From: Cavia porcellus
Taxonomy: Eukaryota; Chordata; Mammalia; Rodentia; Caviidae
Length of the DNA stretch: 64,000 nucleotides
Direction: 5' to 3'
NCBI RefSeq assembly: GCF_034190915.1
Contig: NW_026947506.1
Location: 36,063,748-36,127,747 of the forward strand
Both the position numbers and the translations under genes were made by a program. The notes under the pieces were generated by a model that was not told where the DNA came from, ran no database searches, and worked only from the letters and a program-made list of their open reading frames with translations. Shown piece by piece: positions 21,373 to 31,448 of the stretch. Position 1 is the first letter of the stretch. Every line of letters begins with the position of its first letter.

Positions 21373-24366
21373 ATAAGTGGACTTTCAAACATGACTCTGG
21401 AAACAGTTTTGTTCAATGATCCAACAAAACTCAGTAATATGGTTATCTATTTTATACACTTAAATATATATGCAGTTATATTTTTAGAGCACTTTCTTCT
21501 TTTTTCTTTTGTACAGTGACAAATACACATTTTGGGTTTAATTACTCCCACAGTTCTTATTACTTTTTTGAAGAGAGTAAAATCAAATGTGACAAAACAG
21601 AACAGAGTCAGTCAAATCAAAAGGATGGGCATAATAGATAATGTAAAAACAAAATACTAGGTGATCAACAATGGTTACATACTGCCTCTTGCTATCTTAA
21701 AAAGAATTGCCTATATTGTCAGTTATAATAAAATTGAGCAAACAGTAAAGAATAAAACCAAAACATTAGAGACATTACAGGACTTTAAAAGAAGTTAATA
21801 GTCAGCTGGAATGGGCATCATAATGATTCTTATTGTCTTCACAGTTTTGCCTATACTTTTGAACTTGGTACTATCAAGCAAAGCAGAATAGGGGAAAATC
21901 AGTCAAAACAAGATGGTGAGGGCAATACAGGGTTTCAAATCAAGTTAATAGGAAAACAAAATGGGTTACTATAATGTATCCTGCTATTTTTTATTTTTCC
22001 CTTAATTAAAAAGATAAAAAAGTAAATAATAAAAAAAGGAGATTGAGATAAAAGAGGGCATAACAACAAAACAACGCAGGTCAAAGCATAACCATTTAAG
22101 CAAAAAGTAGTTACCTGACATAAAAGTAGTTACCTTAGTGGTTCTTTCCTTGAAATCTTTGAGTATAATTTCGTATACTGTAGCATCAAACATACCAAGA
22201 CAATGTAAAACCATTCAAGAGAATGACATTATTACAGGGTATTTAGAACCAACTATCAGAAAATAAACAATGGTTTCTGTATAATCTTTTTGTCGATAAA
22301 TTTTTTCCTTATATTATCACATATAATAAAATCCAATAAAATACAACCTATTAAGACTGATGGAGACAGAAGAACAAAAGCTTGATGGGAATTCAAAGCA
22401 CTAGCTATTATGATGTCTTGTTTTCTCCAAAATAGCTGTTCATACCATCCAACCTTCTCTGCCTCATTTCTGTTGAGCTCTTTTTCTGTCATTAGTTGTC
22501 AGTTTGTCTTCTTCATTTTGTTTTCTGCTCCATTCATTGTGGCCTCTCTGCCACTATTTCTGGATTCTTTGTATTTTTCTTTTTCAGAATATCCTGCAGT
22601 ATTCTCTGTAGAGTTGAATTGGTGGTTGCAAATTCTCCTAGTTCCTCTTTATGCTGGAAGCATCTTGTTTTTCCATCACTTTCTAGGGACAGTTGTGCAG
22701 GATATATCAATCTTGGCTGGAGGTTATTATCTTTCAAAGCTTGAATTATTTCCCCCCATGCTCTTCGTGATTTGATGGTTTGTGCTGAGAAATCTGCTGT
22801 AATTCTGATGGGTGTTCCCTTGTAAGTGATCTGTTTCTTGTCTCTGATGGCTTTTAGTATTCTGTTTTTATATTGGATTTCTCAAATTTTGATTATTATA
22901 TACCTGAGTGTAGCTCTGTTTGGGCTGTAGGTGGCTGGGGTCCTGTATGCCTCATACATCTGAGTATCTTTACCTTTTGCTAAATTAGGGATATTCTCTT
23001 GGATTATTTCTGTGAATAGCTTTTGTAGTCCATTTGTTTGTGTCCCTACTTCTTCTTTTATGTTCTTAATTCTTAAGTTATAGATTCTCTTATCATCTTC
23101 CAGCCTTTGTATTATTGCTGTTTGTTTTCTTGTTATTTTTAAGAAGTTTTTCATTTCATGCTTCCACATTACAAATCCGTCCTCCAGTTCAGATAATCTA
23201 TCCTTAGTTTCTTTCAGGTTGTTATGCCAGCTTTCAATAGAGTTTTTAGTTTCATGGTAATCTCTTTGAACCTGCTTCATGTATTCTATGTTTTCTTTAT
23301 TTTCTCCATCAAGCAATTCTCCCCTTTTTTTTCTGTTCTTCCATTCCACCATCTGTTTTTTCTTGGGTGGTGCTTAGCATTTCTGTAACTGTTCTACTTA
23401 TATCTTGCTTTATTTCATTAAATGCTTCATTTTTAAACTCGTCTGTGAGGCTCTGGAGATACTGCTTTATGTCTAGTGGTGCCACGTCTGATATTGCATG
23501 TTTTCTGTCTTCCTTTGCGTTTCCCTTTCCTGGATCAGTGTTCTCAGGATTGGGGACTGAGGACCCTTTCTTGTTGCTTCCTCTTCCCATACTTTTTGTT
23601 CCTTCCATACAAGTGAATGTAGGAGGCCCAATTTTTTTCTCTTTGTCAGTTACAGTTTGTTTGAATTGAGCCAGCTAGGTGTTCCCACCCACTGCAGTGT
23701 ACTAGGGAGACACAGACCTGGGCAGCCTCTGCTGGGCCCACTCCTCCAGGTCAAGCTACTGAAAGCTTCACCGCTAGGGTGCACCTCCAGGCACTGGGAC
23801 CTGGTTTGGGCTAGCCTACTGGGTCTTAGTCAGTGGCGGCAAGCAGGCCAGGAACTCCCCACCAATCCCACTGGAGAGGTGAATATGTGGCTTATGTCAC
23901 TGCAGCATCCTGTTCTGGCAAGTCTGCTTGGTCCCAGTATGTCCTTTGCTGGAGCCTCCTACTCTATGAAAGGGTCCCCATTCCGTTCACTCACCGCAAG
24001 TCGATGTAGGGCTCCCTGCTAATCCTGCTCTCAACTCCGTTCACAGATTCCCACTCTCAGAACTTTCACGCATCTCTCTCTCCCTGCCCAGCAGATTTGG
24101 ATGCAGCAGCGGCAGCAGGAAATTCAAATCATGGCTTCCAATGGCGTGGGTTCTAGCTTCCGGCGCTGAGATTTTATCTGTTCCTGTTATAGCACCAGGA
24201 TTGGATTTCCAGTTGGTTTCTCTTAGCTTAGTTCATTCCTGGGTCGGCAGGGTGTATCTCCCCTTGCTTAGGACTCCTTGTACCGCACCATTTCTGGATT
24301 TTAAGCGGGTATCTCAGAGAGCCTCCATAGCTGCTGCTATCTATCCATTATGTTCTCCCTTGTACT
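21373..24366 (-). mobile_element. ORF1-only L1-derived element (HAL1-like), copy E, lacking its last ~190 bp
   Basis: The minus strand holds 5'UTR (24366 to about 23640), ORF1 (23608 to about 22500, broken), the same ORF1-to-3'UTR junction as copies A, B and C (about 22430-22465), then 3'UTR repeats. It stops at 'agtccac', where the short element X1 begins, so the terminal tail is missing. The 5' end retains 'gaacataatgg', a mutated form of the YY1-type start. The right flank (24367 on) is L1 3'UTR sequence. Confidence 0.88.
22500..23608 (-). pseudogene. L1 ORF1 pseudogene in copy E
   Basis: Starts 'MEGTKSMGRGSNKKGSS', probably the true ORF1 N-terminus of this lineage, and runs to 23309. A frameshift leads to the coiled-coil and RRM-like part (23352-22882, 'RLSELEDGF', 'RIYNLRIKNIKEEVG', 'YEAYRTPATYSPNR'), and a further break precedes the C-terminal part (22737-22534, 'LQPRLIYPAQLSLESDGK'). 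At least two frameshifts; not functional. Confidence 0.88.
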
Positions 24367-24692
24367 GGAGTTTAATATGTGTGATAGTATAAACAAATTT
24401 TTATAGAAAATGAGATAATATAGTAGCCATTGTTCATTTTCTGTTATTTGGTTCTGAATGCCCTTGTAATACTTTCATTCTCTTGAATTGTTTTATACTA
24501 TTTTGTTATGTTTGATACTATTGTATGTGAAGGTATGCTCAACTATTTCAAAGAAAGAGACATTATGGTAGCTACTGCTAATATCCAGTTGTCTTGTTGT
24601 GAAGTGCTGAGTTGCTTACATTGTTCTGTTCTGATCTGTTTTGCTCTGTCCTCTTTTGTTCTTAATCTCTTTAAAATAAAAGTTAAAAAAAA
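24367..24692 (+). mobile_element. L1 3'UTR end fragment
   Basis: Two 3'UTR repeat units ('gataatatagtagccattgt', 'gacattatggtagctac') followed by 'ctctttaaaataaaag' and an A-rich end. It is the plus-strand flank into which copy E inserted or against which it abuts. Confidence 0.8.
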
Positions 24693-24699
24693 GACACTT

Positions 24700-25245
24700 G
24701 GTTCCCCAGTACTGAAAATAAATAAATATCTACATATTACCAGTGTCTAATTATAAATAAAAAATGAAAATAATTTTGATCATAGGTTCAGAGAAGGGAG
24801 GCCAAAAGAGAGGAACAGGAAGAGAGGATGCATTATGATCTGGAACTGTGTAACGGAAGAGAGAACTGTATTCTAACACTCAGGGTCACATCAAAGAATG
24901 CAACCTCCTTCAGACATAGGGTCACCACAGACATAACCAAGTTAAAGTTTGTAGGGTGGGTTCTAACCCAGTGATGGGCATCTCCAGGGAAAAGGGAATC
25001 TAGACACAGGACCACAAGGATGAGTCCATGTGAAGGTCAGGAAGGAATCAAAGTAAGGTATCTGCAGGCCTGGAAGGGTCAGTGGTGCTTTGTTTTCTGA
25101 ATTTTATGTTTTTAAGACATCTTAGGCAGTACATTGGTCTAGAATAAATTCCCTCTCCTGTGTGTAACTGATTTTTCTGTACAGCAAATAAATGTTCACT
25201 CCAAACACATGAATTTCCTTTAAAAACCAACAATCCAAGATGTGT
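24700..25245. other. No recognised feature
   Basis: No supported gene or repeat. Confidence 0.5.
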
Positions 25246-25249
25246 CCTC

Positions 25250-26272
25250 AGCCACTTATTTAACTAGATATTTCCCTCGTATTTCTCCTCCTCTAAACCA
25301 TCCAGGCCCAAATACAAACATCTAGAGATGTCCCAACAACCAAAGCCCAATAAAATTATCTGCCAATCTGCCATTTGTAGCTGCCTACTCTGGTCTGGGC
25401 TTGCTTTTCCTCCAAAACTCCATAAAGGCGGATTCGGTTTCCCCCACATTCTGATCTTCTGCCTGGCAACCCACACCAGATGCATCCGCTTGGTTCCACT
25501 GGCTTGGGCAACCTCCTGTGTGAGACCTGGTGTTACATGAATGTCTTCCTCCCGGTGCTCATTCTTGTCCCATCTCTGGAACACAAACCCCTTATCATCC
25601 TGTGTCTAAGATTACACGCTCAGAACACTGCAGATTTCACAGACTAGGCTGTGAGAAAACAGGGTGCTAAGCCAAGTGCTTCACCTGAAGGAGCTGGTGA
25701 CAAAACTGTACACCCAAAAGAATTCCAGGGATGAAGGCCGCTGCCAGGTGACCTGCTCAGCAGGTCAGAGGTCTTCTGATCCTAGACGTGGATTTGATCA
25801 GTGGTGGTGGCAACAAAAATTCCTAGTAGCAAAAATGATGAATTGTCGTTAGGAAAGTGTATTTATGGCAGGTAACACTGGAGAGATAACCACCCAGGCA
25901 TCTCTCCTCCACTAACTATCATCCACAGGACTATGATGTGGGAGCCATTATCACGCTCACTATAGAGGCTGGAGGTGAAGTGCATTCTCCCAATCAGAAC
26001 ATTCTGATTGAAAGGAAGGATTTTCTAGGCAAATGGGCTTGGCCCTGACTGATGGTAAAGGAGCACAGTGCATGACTTCTGGGTGTTAGGAATCCCAGGG
26101 GCTGTGAGAGGGAGCAGGTGGACATGGGTCCAGCTCACCTCAGTAGCTGAGAAATGGAAAGTTGTCAACAAGAGACAGCTGGGTCTACTGTCTTTAGGTG
26201 AAAACTGTGGTTTTGTTAGTGAGGATATTCCTATCTGTAAAGAAGACCCAGCCCAGCTGTTAGTCATCTATA
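25250..26272. repeat. Diverged segmental repeat, unit 1 of 3
   Basis: Shares an ordered set of landmarks with 26440-26990/27640-28080 and 29590-30820: 'ggttccactggcttgggcaa', 'cttcctcc..gctcattcttgtcc', 'agccaagtgcttcacctgaag', 'ggaaagtgtatttatggcag', 'cactggagagataacc', and 'ctatgatgtgggagcc'. The last part has a MIR-like look. No protein family was recognised in any frame. Spacing to the same landmark in unit 2 is about 1.01 kb. Confidence 0.7.
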
Positions 26273-26322
26273 ACTTTCTTTCTTTCTTTCTTTCTTTCTT
26301 TCTCTCTGGTTTTTCTTTTTCT
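26273..26322. repeat. (TTTC)n microsatellite
   Basis: Run of 'tttctttctttc', part of the T-rich tail side of the adjacent minus-strand B1-like SINE. Confidence 0.9.
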
Positions 26323-26432
26323 TTTTTTGAGACAAGGTCTTGCAATGCAGTTTAGGCTGGCTCACTTTGTAGCCAAACTTGGCTAGTCTCAAACTTGCAA
26401 TGACCCTTTTGCCTGAGATTACAATTTCTTTC
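26323..26432 (-). repeat. B1-like SINE
   Basis: The plus strand reads 'tttgagacaaggtcttgc' then 'ttgtagccaaacttggctag', the reverse complement of a B1 3' region and body. Confidence 0.85.
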
Positions 26433-26439
26433 TTTTGAA

Positions 26440-26990
26440 CCACTTTCAATCCACTCAGCTAGGTTCTTTCCCATTGACTTGTACTTCCCTTTGGTTCTCC
26501 CTGGCATCGGCAAGCTCCTCTTGGAGACCTAGACGTAGATAAATATCTTCCTTCCAAGACTCATTCCTGTTCCCTCCCAGGCCTAGAAACTCTTTGGCGT
26601 CCTATCTCCAGCTTCTACACTGGTAGAACACTGCAAGTGTCATGAACCAAGCTTGAGAGAAAACAGAAGAGATAGACAGCCAAGTGTCTGACTCACCTTA
26701 AGGAGTTGACAGCAAACCTCATCCTCAGAAGGACTCCACAAACAGGGAGATTCAAGGGGTGAAGGCCCTGAGAGGTCCTGCCCGTGAGGGTCAGAGACCC
26801 TCTGATCTAGGTATGAATGTTGACCTAGAGATGAATGAATGAAGAAATCACCTCTTAAGAGCAAAAAGGAGGAATTTTCATTAGGAAAGGATACTTATGC
26901 CAGCTAACACTGGAGAAATGACTGTTTCACGGGCATGTTTCCTCATGTTTTAGGTATGCTCTTTACTATTATCCACAGGTTTGTGAGATA
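26440..26990. repeat. Diverged segmental repeat, unit 2 of 3 (first part)
   Basis: Matches units 1 and 3 through 'ccctttggttctccctgg', 'aagactcattcctgttccc', 'ctgactcaccttaaggag', 'ggtgaaggccctgagagg' and 'cactggagaaatgactg'. On the minus strand 'ctccttaag' is followed by gtgagt, a donor-like site, and a frame around 26640-26864 is open, but the other units do not keep that frame. Interrupted at 26992 by an LTR and resumed near 27640. Confidence 0.7.
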
Positions 26991-26991
26991 G

Positions 26992-27555
26992 TGTTGCAGA
27001 AAAACCAACATCAAACATCAAATGGAAGATTCTTTGCACTGAGGAGTTAGAAGACAACTTTTATTATACTAGTTGGCTGGTGGGAATCAGTGCCAAATCA
27101 CCAGCCGTATGTCAGCTTACAGCTGTTTAAATACAGTTTGTAAGCAAGAAATACAAGGTTGATGGCAGGTTACTACTTGATTGGTTGCATGAATGAAGTC
27201 ATATGCTGTGAAGCAAGCTAGTTCTAAGGAGATTCCTAGAAAGGAGGAGAGGAGGATTGAGCAGAGCGTGAGTTAAATGTGTTCTTGACTGGGCCAGTGT
27301 GTCCCAAACATGAAGTACTTGAAGCAAGTTGAAAACAATATACATTTTTCAAAGTAAAGAAAAACACAAGCCTTGCAACTCACACAGTAAAGTTGACCCA
27401 ATGCACTATCAGGGAGAAACAGCTGGATGCAGACAGCTGATTTTTAATTTTAAAAATTTTGCAGGCTAGATGACAGGCAGAAGGAGCATAGTCATAGGCT
27501 ACTAATTGATTTTTAACATTGCTATAAAATGTATATAAGTTCGCTATTCTGTAAC
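26992..27555 (-). mobile_element. Solo LTR or LTR fragment, same family as 63285-63897
   Basis: On the minus strand it contains 'caattagtagcc', 'ctgtctgcatccagctg', 'ggtgatttggcactg', a polyadenylation-like region before 'ttcttccatttg', and the end 'tttttctgcaaca'. The copy at 63285-63897 has the same order of motifs. No internal retroviral sequence adjoins it here. Confidence 0.75.
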
Positions 27556-27639
27556 TGTGCCCTTAGGGTATGAGGCATTAGTATTTCTATTTTACAGGAC
27601 ACATGTAAATTACACTGCTCACAATCCAATAATTTGTAT

Positions 27640-28085
27640 TAAACATAAATTCTTCAAATGGCTGTGGATGGCAGTATTTTTCAAGCAAATTGCTTGGTCC
27701 TGAGTGGAATGAAGTTTAAGGTAACAGAGCCCCCAGGTGTTAAAAAATGTGGTGCAGCCAGGGGTCTAGCTCAGCGGCATATGCACCTGCCTTGCAGAAT
27801 ATGGGTCCAGCTCATGTCAAGAGCTAAGAAATGGGAAACTGTCAATGAGAGGCAGTTGGTTGTGTGGCCTCAGGTGAGAACTATGGTTGATCTGGGAATG
27901 ATCCTCTGATCTGTAAAGATGACCCAATCCAACAGTTATATTCATTTTATTTCTCTTCAAACAGTTTCACTTTCATTTACTAGGACTGCCTCTATCCATC
28001 TGGGAGACAACAAAGGATGTCTCTGCCCAAGAGTGCCTGTCCTCGGGGAGCTTTCAACTTGCTTTGTTTCTAATTTTATTTTTAT
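27640..28085. repeat. Diverged segmental repeat, unit 2 (continuation), with truncated ID SINE
   Basis: Resumes the segment with 'atgggtccagctcatgtc', 'aagaaatgggaaactgtcaa', and 'ctgtaaagatgaccc', matching 26120-26250. A 5' fragment of an ID SINE ('ggtctagctcagcggcat', about 27757-27798) is inserted. Confidence 0.65.
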
Positions 28086-28121
28086 AATTCTTTCAAACGC
28101 ATTTTATTTCAAGAATAAAAA

Positions 28122-28160
28122 GAAAGAAAGGAGGAGGAGGAGAAGAAGAAAAAGACTACA
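28122..28160 (+). repeat. GA-rich tract
   Basis: 'aaagaaaggaggaggagg'-type purine run. Confidence 0.8.
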
Positions 28161-28379
28161 ATAAAATTTCAAAACATGTCAACCAGGGACAAAAATGGTA
28201 CATACACTGCACACTGTCATCCCTGAATCATTTTCCAGAGCACAAGACATATGCATTCTACTGAACAATATTGACACAAATCTTTCTCTTCAGTGGACTC
28301 AGAAAAATCAGTAGTATAGCTATCTTAACTACTTTTATATGTCTATAAAAACATATATATACGTTTCTTTCATCTCAGA

Positions 28380-29215
28380 CTAATGAAACAATACAATGTT
28401 TACACATGTGTGTCTTATTTATTTCACTAATGAGGATGGTCTCAAGTTGCATCCATTTAGCTATAAAAGTCTCCAGTTTATCCTTCTTTATAGCTGAATA
28501 GTACTCCATTATATTAAAAAATACCAAATCTTTTTTATCCATTCCTCAGTCAATGGATATTTAAGATGTTTCTAAAATCTGGCTATTACAAACTTGCTGC
28601 TATAAATATGGGTTGCACATATATCACTATGGTATGATGTTTTTAATCTTTTGGGAAGATACTCATAAAGGGAATAGCTGGGTTGAATGGCAACTCCATC
28701 CTAGTTTTTTGAGGAATCTCCACACTGATTTCTACTGTGTTAGCACTAGTCCACATTCCCACCAACAGTGGAGAAGGGTTCCTTTTTCCCCACACCCCCT
28801 CCAGCATTCATTATTCGTTGATTTCTTTTTTTTTAATTTTAAAAAGCAAAACAGAAAAAATGGATAGAAATTATACAGAATTTTAAAAAAGAAAAAAAGT
28901 AGGGAATTAATACTGGTTAATATATTGCACATTGTTATGTTAGAACTAGTTGTTCAGGTTACAAAATCTAGGTACAAAAGTGATCAAGCGGTTGATTTCT
29001 TGATAGTAGCCATCCTTTCTGGGCTGAGGTGGAATCCCAGTGTTTTAATTTGCATCTGTCAAGTGACCAGTGATGTCAACATCTGAGAAATATGTATTCA
29101 TCCCAGATGCCCATTTTTGGATTGGATCTTTAAATCTGGGGCTGATTGTTTTGTAGTTTTTAAATATGTTCGTGATAGTAATCCTTTATCTGAGGAACAG
29201 CTGGCAAACATAATT
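28380..29215 (-). mobile_element. 5'-truncated L1 ORF2 fragment
   Basis: The minus strand carries the ORF2 C-terminal block in decayed form (cysteine-rich '[24 protein letters not shown]' on 28732-28870), and the plus strand shows the reverse of 'PSTEEWIKK' near 28540. It is split at 28828-28990 by a tail-only insertion. Confidence 0.82.
28828..28990 (-). mobile_element. Tail-only L1 3'-end insertion (about 160 bp)
   Basis: Consists only of the last ~160 bp of the L1 3'UTR with its A-rich end (plus-strand T-run from 28828). It is flanked by an 11-bp duplication gttgatttctt at 28817-28827 and 28991-29001, inside another L1. Confidence 0.83.
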
Positions 29216-29488
29216 GTCTCTTCACTCTTCAACCTGCTTTTTGAATCTAGGCAAACAATTAGTGATGCTCGTTAAGGAAGACAAGGTGAGGGAAACAATG
29301 CAATGACGCGGGAGTGGACGGCAGGAGAGTTCTTTTATTTTCTGTATTTTATGAAGTTTGGATGCATCAAAGGCTTTCTGGCCTGGGAAATATTTCCTTT
29401 CAAGGCAGCCAAATCTTCCAAATACAAGAAATCCCACCAGAGGCACGTGCTTCTTACGCAAAACTACATTTCCTGAGTCTATACTTTT
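29216..29488. other. Unclassified DNA between L1 and SINE
   Basis: Low-complexity T-rich end near 29480. No gene was recognised. Confidence 0.4.
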
Positions 29489-29590
29489 TTTTTAATATTT
29501 TTTTTTGTCTTTTTCAGTACCAGGGATCGAACTCATGACCGCCTGCTTGCAAGGCAGGCACTTATGCCACTGAGCTAAATCCCCAGCCCT
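29489..29590 (-). repeat. ID-like SINE, 'gcataagt' subtype
   Basis: The plus strand reads 'tttttcagtaccagggatcg', 'gcttgcaaggcaggcac', 'ttatgccactgagctaaat', a well-kept copy of the window's main ID subtype. Confidence 0.93.
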
Positions 29591-30820
29591 TAGCTAACTC
29601 TGTCCCACAAGATGTTTCCCTAACATTTCTCCTACTCTCAACCATCTGGGGCCTCCTGCCAACATTTAGTGGCCTTCCCAATAAACAAAGCCCAATGAAA
29701 TGACTCCAATTTGCATCTTGTAGACTTCTGGCTCTGCTCTGCCTTGCTGTTCCTTCAGGAAGCCCAATGAAGGCTCTGGCTCAGCCTCTCCCCTCATTCT
29801 CTGCTGCCGTGCAGCCCACCTAGATGGCTCCCCTTGGTTCTCCTGGGCCTGGGCAACCGCCTTACTGAGACTTTGGAAGTAGACAAGTGTCTTCCTTGCA
29901 AGACTCATTCTTGTCCCCTCCTAGGCCTGCAAACTTTCTCATCCCTTCTCCAACATCTACACTGCAGGTTTCATGGACTGAGATGGTGAGAAACCAGGAG
30001 AAAGGAAAGCCAAGTGCCTCACTCACCTTAAGGAGCTGATGACAAAAACTACACCCTCAGAAGGACTCCACAAACGGGAAGATTTTAGGGGTGAAGGCCC
30101 TGAGGGGCCTGCCCACCAGGGTCAGTGACCCTCTGATGTAGGGATGAATATTGGTCAGTGGTACTGGCAGGAATCAACCTCTTGGGAGCAAAACTGAAGG
30201 ATGGTCATTAGGAAAGAATAATTATGCCAACTGACACTGGAGAGATGACTATGCCCCAGGCATCTTTCCTCAGTGTTTTAGGCACGCCCTTTATTATTCC
30301 ACAGGACTATGGAGTAGGTACCATTAGTGCAGTATTTATTTTTTTATTAGATAAATGTGAAGTAGTTTTCTCACAGTCCGACAATTGGTATCATAGCATA
30401 GTTTATTCATAGTGCTGTGAGTGGGTGGAAGGATTTCCTCAGCAGATGGGCTCAGCCCTGAACAATGATGAAGAAACAGGGTATAGATCCTGGTGGTAGG
30501 AGCTCCTGAGTGCTGTGGGAAGGTGTTATACAATGTGAGCCTAGCTCACCTCAGAAGGCAAGAAACCGGAAGTCATCAACAACAGATGGCTGGTTGCACT
30601 GCCTTCAGACAAGTAATATGCCTTGGGTAAGACAGGACCCAGAGCCTCAATGTAAAGACAATATAGGTAAACTACAATCAAATCTCCTAGGTGCAAAGAC
30701 AAGAAACTCACAACATTCCACAGCACTTCCCAAGAGCCTGCTTTTAACTATGTCATGTCCTTCAATGTCACGTCAGTCTTGTTGGTTACCTGACACCAAC
30801 ACTTCCTTTACAAACTAAGG
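29591..30820. repeat. Diverged segmental repeat, unit 3 of 3
   Basis: The longest uninterrupted unit: 'aacaaagcccaatgaaat', 'cccttggttctcctgggcc', 'aagactcattcttgtcccc', 'ctcactcaccttaaggag', 'cactggagagatgactatg', 'ggcacgccctttattatt', 'ctatggagtaggtacc', then 'ctcacctcagaaggcaag'. The stretch at about 30240-30370 follows MIR wording. Nothing protein-like is conserved between units. Confidence 0.7.
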
Positions 30821-31433
30821 ACTGACCTACAGGCTCAGTAGTATCTTTAAAATGATAGACTGTTTATCAGTATTCCCTGTGAACATACACTGAGAACTGT
30901 TAGTTTTTGAGTTTTGTTTTTACAATATTGAAGAGACAATCTCATTTATTGGGGAAGATGTTAAATTGACTATGTAACATCAGGTTTGGAGAATTAGGTT
31001 ATATTAATATAGAATGTTCCCCAAAATATATTTTCAAGTGGACAACAAACTGAAAATACAATAAAAATGTCTGTGGTAACTTTTGTATACAACAAACCCC
31101 TCACAATTACTGTTTTATTATGGAATATGCCTATTTCAATGAATGGAACAACAGTGCATGAATAGAAATTAATAGAACAAATGTTAGACTAATATACATG
31201 AAGCTGCTTTCATTGCATAGGGAATGAAGGAGTCATAGGGGTTGATGTGTGTCACAGAGGGATTGGAAGGATGTACTCAGAAAAACATATACATATGTAT
31301 GTTTTATACAATAAAAATGAATTTTGAGGGTTTCCTTAAAATGACTTCATGTACAATCCCAGAGATAAAATTCTTTATTAGGGTGTGAAGATTTTATGAT
31401 TATGAGATATGAACATAATACTTAAGGAGAATG
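30821..31433. other. No recognised feature
   Basis: AT-rich; nothing supported. Confidence 0.5.
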
Positions 31434-31448
31434 CTAAAGGAGAATTTT

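Noticed and set aside
26640..26864. Protein-coding exon on the minus strand with a good splice donor
   Set aside because: The frame is open only in this one of three repeat units, and the translated text shows no recognisable family.
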